Counted from the stretch's first letter, positions 47,380 to 59,433 are shown. The stretch is DNA of 64,000 nt from Epiperipatus broadwayi (GCA_028023455.1 JAQFVV010000063.1:3655081-3719080), one strand, 5' to 3'. Notes: a model not told the origin generated them from the sequence alone. A program made the numbers and translations.

Positions 47380-49790
47380 GAAAATCATTTCAAGGAATCA
47401 TTTTCCTGTAAATAATTCAAGATGGCTTAACCGACAATGTGAAGAAAATATATAAAAATCCTAGCTAAATAAATTGTAAATGGAGAAAAGTTGAGAATAA
47501 AGAAAAAAGCAAAGTATTATGCAAATAGTTGCAAAGAAACGGAGAAAGAAAACAATAGATAAATATACACCGAAAAAAATAAAGGCAGTATGGCAAAATT
47601 TAAGCATAATAGTCTTTTACAGAGTATTAATGTAGGTTTCATATGCATGGTCAAACTGACCACATCAGAAGAAGAATATAATATAAATGATAGATCAGAT
47701 ATCGGTAAAATGTGTAATTTAGCTAAAGATGTACAAATAATTGACAATTCAAAAAATAAGAGTAATGGGAAAAAACTAGAGCAAATAAAATATACAAAAA
47801 TCAAATAATTAATAGTTTAATGATTGAAATCAAAATGAATAAAATGCCATTATCAGAATCAAGTAATTACATTAGAAAAACTATGAATACTTTTATGATT
47901 GAAGTCAAAATAAATAAAATGTCATTATCAGAAAGTCTAAATCATATCATAACAAATATAATTATTTCAAATAGAAGAAAAAGAACCTCAAAAAAAAAAA
48001 AAACAACGACGACTGATATTAGTATAAGTGAAGCGATTTATGAATTACTTTATGAAAAATAATTGCAAATAGGGAAAATGATAAATAAACAATAAAACAA
48101 CTAAAAACAAAAAAACCAAGATAACAAAGATATCTTTATTAATTTAAAAAGTCTAGTTTGAAAACTAACAATGCATCATTTGAATCATTAGGGAAATTAA
48201 ATGATTGTTAACCTTATATTTTTGGAGACAATATAAATTCACTAATATCAATAATTAGCAGCATAATAAAATATTATAGATCAGATGGCAGCTAATATTT
48301 TCTTGACCACCCATTTCTGAATTTTTAACAGAGCTATAGAAACATTTAATAAAAACTACAATCTGCAATCCTAATTACCACTAAGTTATTTACAGGACTT
48401 GAATACTGTAGAAGTAGCAGTGAGGACAAGCTGAAAACATATTAAATTAAAAAAATATGTTATCAAGAAGTTGAACTGTATAATGTATGGGCATATAATG
48501 CATGGACTGTTAGACTTTACAGGTGAAAAAACATTAACAATATAGCACAATTCCTCACATATCTAGAGAGCTAGCTCAGATATATCCTTTGAATACCAAC
48601 AAACACCTAAAATGTAAACCATTATCAGCATAATGTGTTTGCCAACCATTGTGCTTTAGATATGCCTATTTGGGACAAGTAGCTTCACAATGCATAATTA
48701 ATAACTGTACAAGCTATGGTAAAAAAGATAACGCAAATCATATGTATAGTAGTAATAATAAAACATTTTTAGTTACGTGTGGTTGTCTATAAGCAGTTCA
48801 TAGCTAAAGAATAAGGACAACTTAGTATTAGAAGTGACTACAAATCTAGAAAGACAGTCATCAAATAACAAGTAACAGGAAAAGTTTTTGTCAGTTAATG
48901 ATTAAGTCATGAAAGAGAGAAAAATAAATAATTAAAAGAATGCACTATCGTCATGGAGTATGAAGATAATAATGCTAATGAATGCTAAATTAGATCAGTT
49001 AATTTGTAATGATATCAATAATGAAATGAAGTTGCCACTATTAAAGGTAATTTACTGTCAAAGAAAAAAATCAAACCATGTTTAAATCATGCAATGAGTT
49101 ACATACTTCCAAAATACATTCCAGTACTATGTCAGCAGCCAAGCAAGACAACAATGAAATAGAAACAAATAATCATGATGACAATTTCATTAACTTAATG
49201 TCTGAAAATGAAACCATATGCAAGAGACCTTCATTAATTAGTCTCAGTTATAGGCCTGTCAATAAAAAATGATGCAAATTCATCTATACACTGATATGTC
49301 ACATATAGAAGTCCTCGAACAAAATCACATTCTCGTTCTGCAGTCAAGCATATACCCTGCTTAGGGAATGGCAGTGTTTATAAAAGCAAATACGTCAATG
49401 AAGAAATTCAATATAGTATACCTAAAAAAATAAATATAATTATAATAACTTTTCTATATTTGTCACAGAAGTATATAATTACTATAAATACCTGCAATAG
49501 TGCAAAAGATACCACTCAAATACTGTGTATCACACAGCACAAAATTTTATTTAATCTTGAGTTATCATTCTATGTGGTGACTTTAATTGCAATTATGGTT
49601 CAGTACCATATTCATTGAATGTTAAGATTGATTGAGTTGTCTTGAGACCATTATGGCCACTGTATCTACCAGGTGCTATAATCTTTATAAATGGATGATG
49701 ATTATCATTAATTGATCTCTTTTTTGTGTAACCTTTTAATTTGGCATATGTAATTCTAACAATAATTACACCACACTGCAATGAGCCTAA
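47380..49790 (+). pseudogene. Decayed Jockey-like LINE with gag knuckle and endonuclease
   Basis: Three signals lie in the same orientation. At 48652-48730 a frame reads CFRYAYLGQVASQC followed by NNCTSYGKKDNANHM, two CCHC knuckles with one C and the H replaced in each, as in the gag-like ORF1 of Jockey-type LINEs. At 49573-49587 there is CGDFNCNYGS, the endonuclease GDFN box, and 125 bases on, in the same frame, LSLIDLFFV, matching its S-x-I-D-L box. At about 47410, SRWLNRQCEE resembles the linker before RT in some LINEs and could be a separate fragment. Lysine-rich frames (47590-47805, 47820-48059, 49078-49269) fall inside. RT was not found. Stops and shifts are frequent. Confidence 0.55.
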
Positions 49791-51495
49791 ACATGATTAC
49801 ACTGTTACATGATCTATTCCTGGTATCTAAAATTAACTATTGATGTCACTGCCTTTAATTGCCATGTTAAACCATAGCATAACTTTTCAATAAAGGCATG
49901 GATTATTTATAAAAACACTTGAAGCGTTATATATGCTGTATGATGCAATGTAGAAAAAATTTTAAGCTTAATATTATTTACTTTAATGAAGCTTTAGAGT
50001 TCTGTTTTCACCAGAATTGATGTTTAGAATTAAGTTTGTTAATGAAAACAGCAGACCATTTTCCACATTTGAATCTGTCAGGCATAATTTCATTTTATTT
50101 TTGTTTCAATTTCATGGATGATTGAAGTATAGAAATTGGATCAAATCCTCATTTTTTTAAATTGAGAGATGAACAGTTTTAATTTTATTTTGAATATATT
50201 TGTATCATTTTCTAAGATAAGAAACAATTTGTTTACATGAAATCTATTTTTTCTATAATTGAAATGACTGATTATATTAACTGAGAATGCTGAATTAAAT
50301 AGCCAGTTATTATCACTTACAAGGGTGTTTTCTTTCTGTCGTTTATTTTTGCCTAAAAAAATCATGAACAGACTTTTTAGCTTCCAAAATATTTTTAAAA
50401 CTTATCCTTTAGAAAGTTTGCATATCTCACAATGGAGGAAGAGATTACTGTACTCCAAATCAAGCATTCGATAATATTCTCTTAATTCTCATCTATATAA
50501 TCCTTTTATTCTTATTTTATTCATACATTTCATAATCATTGATATAATTTGCTATAACTTGTATTTTGTATTATGTCGATTATTAAGTTTTTCAGCACAA
50601 AGATTCTTGATATATAATGCAATGGCATTTCATTAGAAAGTGATCTAAAAACTTTTCAAGAAAAGTTGTGATCTTAATTATCTTACTCAACATTGATGGA
50701 GTTTATTCAAACTGGGATCTAATTGTAGGCTCTCTAGGTGTGAATGTTTGTTATTTATATATGAACCTCTTATGTGTTTTCCTGAAGATTTGCGATGATG
50801 GTGTTTTAGTTGTCTTTATATTGAAACAGTAAGATTCCAATTTGAATCTTAGTTTCACCTCAGTTCTGTTTTGTTCTATCGTCTTTACTCACTCCTCTAT
50901 CCCACCTAAATTTAAACCCTAAATGTTAGACTGTGTGCGTATAACGATATTAGATATATATGTAAACATTTGTTAAATATGTCATTTGTACACACACACT
51001 CCGATATTGGGTAAATATTAAATTAAATAACGTAATTTTAATAATTTGTTAAATATATAATATTAAAATTATATCGCGTGAATAATTATTTAGGTCAATT
51101 TTATGTATAATATTTTCGTTTATAAACTTTAAAATCTGTTTATAACTTACAGATTTGTAAATGTACAAAAATAGAAATTCCCCCGTTTAATCAATATTGC
51201 AAAGTCATAATGAGTGGGGAGAGACAATAGAATCCTGAAAAATATCCCTAAAGCTTTTTAATTAGTTTTAAAGAAAAGTAAAATCTAATATAATTAGGTC
51301 ACAAGTTTAGACCAAAAATAAAGTACAGAAATTCAGTCAGATTGAAAATGCAAATCTAACGTGCTGCTAATGCATCGATTTGCCTAATTGTATTTGCATT
51401 AGTGGACCTGAGAAACTCTAACTACGTAAGGTCAGATGGATCCGCAAGATATGAAAGAAAAGGATAAAAGAGGGAAATTACTGAATTTTATGTGC
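49791..51495. other. AT-rich non-coding stretch
   Basis: At about 50781 the motif CCTGAAGATTTGCGATGATG, shared with the foldback at 15.5 kb, stands alone. No gene is supported. Confidence 0.45.
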
Positions 51496-51620
51496 TTTTA
51501 TCTTATGTAATAGACTGCTTTTTATCTTATGTAATAGACTGTGCTTAATCTTATGTAGTGGAGTTGTACTGAATCTTATATAGTAGAAACACGGCTATGC
51601 TGAATCTGATGTAGCAGAAG
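51496..51620. repeat. Short degenerate minisatellite
   Basis: About five units of 23-32 bp containing ATCTTATGTAATAGACTG, decaying to AATCTGATGTAGCAGAAG rightwards. The first two units are identical. Confidence 0.75.
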
Positions 51621-51742
51621 TGTTCAGAGCAATCCTATGCTGATAACTTAAAGTTAAATGACTGTTTTATATTACTATGGTTGAGGAGTAAGCCTTAATT
51701 TGTCTGGATATCAAAAAAGCAAACAAATTAAGGAAAATCTGC

Positions 51743-52116
51743 AATCTGTATAACATCAGAACAGTTTTCCAGAGTCATACCACACTACAAGTAATTCTAA
51801 CATCTACAAAGTATAAACTTAAAGTGCTGAAAAGAAAAAAAACTGCATGTATGAAATACTATGTGAACGTGGAAGAACATATATAGGTGAGACCAGTCCT
51901 GCCATTGAAAAGCACTTGCAAGAACACAAACTGATGATTAGAAGAGAGAAAACAGATGTGTCTAAGGTAGCAGACCATGTATGTACCAATGAACATAGTT
52001 CAATTGGGAAAATACAAAAATATTGGATAGAGAAGAAAAGGTACAAAGAAGAAAATTTAAAGAAACTGCATATGATAATGACAAACAATCTCATAAGTCA
52101 ACCTAGTGTGATATAA
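51743..52116 (+). pseudogene. Penelope-like element fragment: RT C-terminus and GIY-YIG domain
   Basis: The first frame (51743 on) reads NLYNIRTVFQSHTTLQVIL then TSTKYKLKVLKRKK, the linker between reverse transcriptase and endonuclease in Penelope-like elements. A shift in an A-run at 51835-51842 leads into CMYEILCERGRTYIGET, then KVADHVCTNEHSSIGK, a GIY-YIG endonuclease with GIY seen as MYE and YIG as YIGE. The position of the catalytic Arg before EH reads KHLQEH, so the Arg is lost. The frame ends at a stop at 52114-52116. The RT domain is missing, so the copy is 5' truncated. Confidence 0.82.
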
Positions 52117-52204
52117 TGTATGCAAACCACTAATGTCGCTCTTAGAAAAAAGTGGAGAAATCAGCGAGGAACTTCATAGATAAATTACTGACTGTTTCTT
52201 TTTG

Positions 52205-52480
52205 CAGGATGGCACATTTGGTTAGAATGGTACCTTAACATTCAATATTCAAAGAATCTTTAAGGGTCCAGGTTCGATTCTCATGCTAGTACTGTCACTG
52301 GTCAAGCCAGCAACACCTGAAGAAAAAGGGAGAATATCTCTTGAAATGTTGTGCATATACTAACCTGTGTGCTATTACTAACAGATGAATTTATTTGTAA
52401 TATTTAAATAAAGTTAAATTTTTTTAAAGACATGCAATAGTCATATTAGATGATGGAAATAAGCCAACGTATAAATAGAA
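52205..52480 (+). mobile_element. tRNA-headed SINE, founder-type copy of the 15.5/28.0-kb family
   Basis: The head reads GGATGGCACATTTGGTTAGAATGG (A-box region) with GGTCCAGGTTCGATTCTCAT (a good pol III B box, GGTTCGATTC). The body has GTCAAGCCAGCAACACCTGA, then CTAACCTGTGTGCTATTACT, and the tail ATATTAGATGATGGAAATA at about 52446. Tail and body are shared with the foldbacks at 15549-16051 and 27980-28300. No target duplication could be fixed. It begins about 90 bp after the Penelope stop codon. Confidence 0.72.
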
Positions 52481-52766
52481 CCTTTTATGATACTGTGAAG
52501 TGTCTCAAGACCAATAAACTCTTCAAAGATGTTAATATCATCAGTTCTTGTAAAAATGCTTAATTGTGCTATACTGCATATGTTGGCAGTTTATCATGAG
52601 TTAAAAATGAGGATTTGTGAGTATGGATATAATTTTTCAGTTGTTCAGATTCATGTCAATGCATACCTTTATTTCATCTCATAATTGTTTGTTTTTGCAA
52701 TGCATTTTTTGCTATATTCATTTTAAATAAGATATTTATTTTATATAATGCTATGTTTTATAAACT

Positions 52767-53205
52767 ATAATATTAATAATCAGCCATTAAGATAATGCAC
52801 ATGCGCTTTGTAGATTTTAACTATAAATGAATACTCTCACTTTCCAAACACAAGATAAAGTCTTTGTGAAAAGATAGAATGAATCCATCTATATTTCCAC
52901 CCAAACATTTATGTATGGGCAAATCTTAAGCGTTTGGAAATAAGAGCATAAATTCTAGAAAATTTCGCATCATTCATTCAGGCATAGTAAAAGTAATTTA
53001 AAGTGATCGCTTAACATATTCATGCTCTCATTTCCTAATGCTTAAGGTTTGCCCATACATAAACGTTTAGGTCGAAAAGATAGATGGATTCATTCTATCA
53101 TTTCACAAAGACTTTATTTTGTGTTTGGAAAGTGAGAGTATTCATTTATAGTTAAAATCCACAAAACACATGTGCATTAGCTTAATGGCTGATTATTAAT
53201 ATTAT
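52767..53205. mobile_element. Long palindrome (foldback MITE), about 220-bp arms
   Basis: TAATATTAATAATCAGCCAT on the left (52768) is mirrored by ATGGCTGATTATTAATATTA on the right. The match runs through GCACATGCGCTTTGTAGATT, GAATACTCTCACTTTCCAAA and GATAGAATGAATCCATCTAT to an apex near 52986. Arms are very alike, with few gaps. The internal GAATACTCTCAC...ACAAGATAAAG stretch is shared with the element at 16461-16750, and the terminus with a solitary piece at 36666-36700. No coding capacity. Confidence 0.85.
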
Positions 53206-53948
53206 ATTCATTTAATATTTTTATCATGATGATAACTTGCATGTACTTGAAATAAGGCATAACAATTTATTAAATTCTCATAATTTTTTTTAACAAACAT
53301 TTTTTTAAATTATTTCTTTCTGTTCTTTAACTACATATTTTTTCCATAGCTTGAATCCAAGCAGTAGCTTTTTTTTTTTTATATATTTTGATTAGATATA
53401 GTGTTTAATAATTCCTATTAATTCTATGTCTATAATGTGAGAATGGTTCTCAAACAGTACTCTTATTTTTGTAACATTTTCCCACTGATCATTTAAATTC
53501 ACACTTATCATTTTGTATAATTTCATTTTACTCATTTTTTTTAATAATAATGAGATAGATAACTTAAAATGCAAAAAAAAAAGAATAAAACTGCAAATTT
53601 TTATCAGGATGAACAAAACCACAATTCACTCTTTCGTAGAGGGAATATCTTATATACATATAAGGAATAAAAATATATTTCATGATGATAAATATAAATA
53701 TGAAACATTATATTTAACAACATTATATAGATTATTATTATATTACATGATGGCTTTTGTGGTATTTTATTAAACTAATAATTACATCTCCTGTCAAGGC
53801 ATAACATAGAGTAGCATGTATTACATTTACATGTTTTTAACCTTGAAGAAAGAAATCCAGAATTAGATATAATAAACATCTCCATACTTCCCCATTCTTT
53901 TTAAATACATATAAATAAAGATATAATAAAAAACAAATGACACCCAAG
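53206..53948. other. AT-rich non-coding stretch
   Basis: Nothing supported; open frames are low-complexity. Confidence 0.45.
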
Positions 53949-53990
53949 ATGCATTTCGTGCTGAACCAGCACTCATCAGTTGGCCCAGGT
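53949..53990. repeat. Fragment of the 0.6-1.6 kb foldback family
   Basis: GCATTTCGTGCTGAACCAGC followed by ACTCATCAGTTGGCCCAG matches the arm of the element at 632-1618. No inverted partner lies nearby. Confidence 0.7.
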
Positions 53991-54740
53991 CACAATCTCT
54001 CATATACATCTTTATTAAATGTATTTATCTAGAGTAAATTGTTACATTTTCATTTACCATTGTCAAACTTCCTCAACTCACAACTTTGATGCTATCCATT
54101 TCAGATAAATACACTAATGATTATTACTAATCATTTTCGAAACTAGATATTATCTCTAGGACAGATATAAACTTTTAACCTCGGTTAAAGATTAATACAT
54201 CTGAAATGTTGTTAGAAATGAAACAGGCCTGTAGTTTCTTTTTGCTGACATTTTTATTTTGATAACACTTTAGATTTAAACTTGATTGCTACTATGAATA
54301 ATTATTCCAAATTCTGTTCTGCAGGATTTTCTGAATAAATCACTATTATTATTTGCTATTCATAATAATTTATCAAAATTCTCACAAAGTGTTATTTTGT
54401 TTCAAAATGTTGACAGGAATAGTCAAGTGTTCATTCATTTATTTAAGGTTTGAAACATATTTGGTGATGATACACTGTATTTTTATTAAAGATAAAAATT
54501 GGAATTATAGAAAGATTTCAAGTGGATTATGAAATTGAACTGCAAGGTATTCCTTATCAAGATAACAAGGATTTCCTATTAATCATTTGCAAGAGTGCAT
54601 AAATTTGAAATTGAATGTCTCTAATCTTTATTCTGAAAAAGTATTTTATGTAAAGAATAGATTAGACAATCCCCTTGCTTGTCTATTTTACTTCATGTAA
54701 CTCAGCTAGGTTATTTTTATTTTTCTAAACCTGATATTTT
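53991..54740. other. AT-rich non-coding stretch
   Basis: No gene or bounded repeat is supported. Confidence 0.4.
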
Positions 54741-54760
54741 GTTATCTTGGCTTTTTTTTT

Positions 54761-55291
54761 TTGGTTGGCAAGGCAAAAGGTACAGAAATGAAAAATTATG
54801 CGAGGCTGACTAAGAAGTTAAAATTAGATCTTAAACTGGTAGACTTTCTGCTCAAGGTCAGTCTTGGAGTCCTCCCTACTCGAGCCTTTCTAAATTATAG
54901 GAGAGGGATTAGTTTGGACACTATATGCCCTTTCTGCAATAAAGCTGAGGAGGATCATGAACATATTCTGCAAGATTGTGAAAAATGGAACTATATATGG
55001 AGATGGTTGCTAATGTAAACGTCGGATAAAAATATTGCCACAGTTGATATTATCAAAGTAATCAAAAAAGGTGAATTTGGGTTGATCAGACTTGCAACTC
55101 AAGTGAACTTTGCCATTTGGGAAGCCCGGAACATTTTAATATTTCAAGGGGGAACTGAACAAACCTTTCATGAAATTTTTCTTAAGCAAATTAAAGAGCT
55201 GGAAAAGACTGACAAGAGGACGTGTCAGGAATGGATGGTGGATCAACCTTGGTCCAGAGTTAATTTGGCCAAGTCTATATCAATTAGATAG
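54761..55291 (+). pseudogene. LINE ORF2 C-terminus with zf-RVT zinc site, one stop codon
   Basis: A frame of 177 codons interrupted by a single TAA at 55016-55018; both halves are in one frame. It reads KVSLGVLPTRAFLNYRRGI, then CPFCNKAEEDHEHILQDC, then WNYIW. The C-x2-C...H...C arrangement after LPTR is the zf-RVT domain at the C-terminus of L1-type and related non-LTR reverse transcriptases. After the stop it continues VNFAIWEARNILIFQGG and ends SRVNLAKSISIR plus TAG. The RT domain is absent; the coding part starts right after a T-run (54751-54762), so this is a 5'-truncated copy. Low decay makes it one of the youngest elements here. No clear ATG start exists or is expected. Confidence 0.85.
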
Positions 55292-55760
55292 AATAATCTA
55301 ATGAACTCATTGATTAACATACTCTTAAGTATTCATATTATGTACATGAGGACATCCTTGTCACAACAATTTATTATACTTCAAACTCAAAAGACTTGTA
55401 TCCATATTCCCTGATGGGTTCATAACTTATAGGACACTGCTACTGAGAAGCAGGAAGTCTGACCGAACATTGAGTAAATGTTTGACTACCTCCATTGATT
55501 AAGGTCAATTCTCCTGATCTCTGAAAGGATAGATTAGGAGGCACTCCAGGCCTTCGGTTTGGACGGATGTAGTCACTACAGACTTTAAGGGGCCCAATTT
55601 ATATTTCTGATTATTTGAATTATATAATTCTATTGTACAAAAATGTAAATAATTGCTTGCAGATTTATAATCAGGTATGTTTGTACTAACGTGAAGTGTG
55701 ATCATGACCCTCAGGAGTCGGAGTGAAGACACTGTGGGTCATGACAAAATTCAAGTTGTA
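55292..55760 (+). mobile_element. 3' untranslated part of the zf-RVT LINE (probable)
   Basis: This follows the ORF stop directly and is less AT-rich than the surroundings, with GGACACTGCTACTGAGAAGC and GCACTCCAGGCCTTCGGTTT. GC falls after about 55750, the likely element end. No poly-A or target duplication could be fixed. Confidence 0.5.
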
Positions 55761-57480
55761 ATTTATTAAGCAGGCTGCCTTGATAGGTCCCTGTAGATTG
55801 TACTTATTATTTGACCAAGGTTATCAAAAGATGATTGTTGTACCCAGAAAAATGACATGTGAAATATTGATAATGTTAGATATGATAATCACTATGATTG
55901 TTTGTCAGTTGGATTATGTATAGGTGAAAAGGAGAGGTAGAATAAGTGTAATTTAGATATTATTGTAATTTAATGATATTGACAATGGGCAAAGAGGCAC
56001 AGATAAAAGTTCTTTTGAAAGAAAATTATAGTATTTGTTGAAAATGGTTTAATTTGTGTAAGGTATAATATAAATTCATCCTATATGCTAATTTAAATCG
56101 AGCTATATTATTATCTCTCTGAATTTAATTCTATGTATACAATCTAATTCATTACTTGCTTGTGGAAAAGGATGTAAAAGATTTTAACATTTTACATTTT
56201 GATAAATTAACATTATATGAATGATATATTTATTTTATGATGTGATTGTTTTGAGTGAATCATGGATTTCTGTTGAGAAATAGTATTATATACAGGTTGG
56301 ATAGTTGTGAACATTTTTGCAACATATATTTTTTCATGTTCATAAGGTACAATGATTTATATAAAACAGGTTTAAGTTGTATTTAATTATATTTGAATAC
56401 TTATTATGATAGAGTATATATTAATTAGTTGTATTTACTTTTTTCTCTTGTCCATGACTTGTTTAATTGCTTTATAGTGATATTGTATCGGTTTTGTTGT
56501 ATCTTTTGTCGATGAATTTGATTCATTTTTATCTAATTTGCATTTTTCCTCTCCCATGATAATTGATGAGATAAATATATAATTATTAACTACTTTCAGA
56601 TAAGTGAATTTATTATACAGTTATGGTTTTAGTCAGGCAAATTTTTTTATTTACACAGCTAACTCAATCAATCACCGCTTAATCATCTATTTGTAACTGT
56701 AAGTCAGTATCTATTACAGATCATTCTTCAGTTCTTTCATAATTATATGATGAGAACTAGATTATGTTTTGTTCTGAATCATGCAAATCATCATGGCTTT
56801 CTCGTAATTCCAGTTTATGTACTCTTTTTTAATTGCAGAAGTGATAAATCATATTGGACTGGTTAATAAGAAAACAAACATTCTTTATAGGTGAGGATAT
56901 ATTAGTAGAAAAAAATAATAATTTGATAAAAAAAGTATAAAATGTTCTGGTGGTAATTTAATTTACTTAAAGAAACTTAATAAGGATATCAGGTCAAATA
57001 TTAAAAAAACTTAAATTTTGTTATAAAAGGTTCATTTGAAATAAAAATACCTTTTCTTTGAGATGGGAAATGATTAGCTTTTGATTAAGAAATCCTCTAT
57101 TCACATTTGTTTTATATTACTTCTAATTTTTTTTTTTTTATATCTTTATCTATTATGATTCAGTCTTAAGTTTCTATTAGTGACAAACTAAAAAAAAAAA
57201 AAAAATAGAAATAATAAAAATATTTGCAACATCTACACAAATATCAATTTTAATAACAATATTTTGTAATTATTTTCAAATAAATTTAAACATTATTTAT
57301 AAGTATGACCTTGGTTTACTTAAAATTCTATGAAACAATGCTTATGAAGTAAAAATAGTAATTAATGTGACATAATTTACACTTTAATTTTATAAAGTAT
57401 ATATATATAAATTGAAAGATCTTTTAAATTATGATTCAAGATTTTATGTCTTAAGAAAAATTTAAAACATCACTTATTTT
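55761..57480. other. AT-rich non-coding stretch
   Basis: No gene or bounded repeat is supported. Confidence 0.45.
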
Positions 57481-57493
57481 ATGTCTCAGTTTA

Positions 57494-57727
57494 ATGCATG
57501 ATCTTCAAGATTATTTTATGCACATAAAAGATTTGACTTTTAATATACTGTATAGTAGTCAGTTGTTACTGAAATGTGATATGGTTGAACTTTTAGAAGC
57601 AGCATCTTTCTTGCTTGGCAGCCATCTTGATGCAGATCTGATTTCATCATCTCTATGTAAATACTTATTACAAAATATGCTTGTCACAAAATGCTATTTT
57701 GTCTGTGATGTAAATGATCTACATTAA
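57494..57727 (+). pseudogene. Possible BTB-domain fragment (KLHL-like) or exon
   Basis: A 77-residue frame includes ILYSSQLLLKCDMVELLEAA then SFLLGSHLDADLISSSLCKY and LLQNMLVTKCY. The run VELLEAASFL followed by a C..FL...L...NC-like spacing is the last helix pair of BTB domains in KLHL and BTB-zinc finger proteins, which bind cullin-3 or dimerise. Upstream BTB sequence (the DV.L....F..H motifs) is not visible within 300 bp. The segment could be an exon of a split gene or a decayed retrocopy. The frame stops at TAA (57725-57727), without Kelch repeats. The match is short, so chance similarity cannot be excluded. Confidence 0.35.
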
Positions 57728-59290
57728 TGAACATGTAAATAAATGTAAATATTTTTTAAATGTATTTAAATTTTCAATAAAATTGAAAATAAGAAAAAAT
57801 ATAGTGTATAACACAATAGATTTTTTTTTTAAAAAATATGTATATTTATTTTTGCTATTATATTTTCTACTAGTCCAAAATCATCTTAACTCAATGCAAT
57901 TTAATTTTTTATTTTATTTTAAATCAACACAGCATTTAATAGAGGCACAACATTAAATAATTGAAATATTTTATGTCATAGTATTGATTAACACGGTTCT
58001 TTCTCATCACAATTTCTCATAAAATGGCAGCTTTAGTTTATGTAATAAAAAATAAATCCCAAAATTGTTTATTGTTACCATGTCTTACATGTATATATAT
58101 TATATTTTTTCATTTTTAAAAGTTATTTATGTAAAATGATAGTTAAAATAATTGATGAATTACATTTTTGTAACTGATTTATACAATTTCCACTTTAAGT
58201 TTTATGTGTTTAATAAAAAAAACAAAAACAATGATATTGCTGTTTAAATTTATTAAAATATTTCTATTGTATTCTTTAAAAGTAACATTAATAATAAAGC
58301 TTTATTTATATATTTTTGTGCTCTATTATTATTATTATGTTTTATAAAAATGGTAAAGACAAATAATTCTGTTATCTTTTTACTCAAAATGTGGAGCATA
58401 GATGTGCAACAATTTTTCTTAATACAGCTCAGTATTCTAGTGTTTGTTAAATTTCATTTTGTGGTTTTCTGAATTTGTCTATTTCTTCATTTTAAATGTC
58501 TCTTCAAGGTGTTTTAAATCTGATTCTATGACCATATTTGTATGTAAGAAGATGTACAGTCTTTTTTGAATATATGGTTCATCTACAGCCATCTTCAGCA
58601 TCTCATCTTTATTTGGATATATTTTATATAATGTTTGTTATATAATTTTTCATATGATTTTTAGTTCAGTTGCTGCATAATTAAGACTGCCAAGATTAAA
58701 AAAAAAAATTGAGTATTAAACTAAAATAAAAAAAAACAACAACAACATATATTTTAATACTTTTTGCACAGTTTGATCATTTTTAATAGTCTTATTCCTT
58801 AATAGCTGTTGCAGAGAAGAATTTGCTGTTAACTGAAAGAAGACCCTTTGATTTTTCTTTGATATTCTAAAGGAAGAGCAGGACAGTTTCTGATGTTCAT
58901 TCTGTATGTTTTTGTTGTAGCAACTGTCTTGTTACTATATGATTATTTATGTAGTATATGAACATGGATGGACTGCTGATAACACATATCAATCAGCATG
59001 GTGGATGGGTTTATTAGCTTTTTACCTTTGAGGGTAAGATCAAGAAACATCATAGTCTTTCTTGTTAGTTTCTGGGTAAACCTTAGTTGAAATATCAGTT
59101 GCATTTATTGAAAGCATAATGAATGTGTGTGTGAATAAATTTTTTTTAAAAATAGATTTTTATAATCATGATTGATAAAAGTAAATTATTGCTTTTATAT
59201 CCAGGGGATTGTAAAGTCACCACTCAAGGCAGTAATTAGTGATTAAAGACTGAGTCTGAATAGTCTCCAAATTATGATTTCAGGCTGCCA
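57728..59290. other. AT-rich non-coding stretch
   Basis: No gene or bounded repeat is supported. Confidence 0.45.
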
Positions 59291-59433
59291 TTATGACTTC
59301 TTATTTAGATACTTACATCTGCAGACCACTTTCAAATGAACAAAGATTATAAGAATTGGAAAAGAACTTTCTAATATTAAATGGGATATTATGGGCTTGT
59401 GAAGTTAGAAAAAAAAGCTAACAGTCAATTGAT
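59290..59433 (+). pseudogene. RTE-like LINE endonuclease, N-terminal part (split by piggyBac)
   Basis: Two frames give RPLSNEQRL*ELEK and then GKELSNIKWDIMGL with CEVRKK, matching the start of the RTE-type endonuclease (R-x-L-x-x-x-x-R-L, then W-D-I-x-G-L-x-E-V-R, where E is catalytic). The sequence breaks at 59434, where the piggyBac element begins with its TTAA. The rest of the domain resumes at 61742. Confidence 0.75.
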
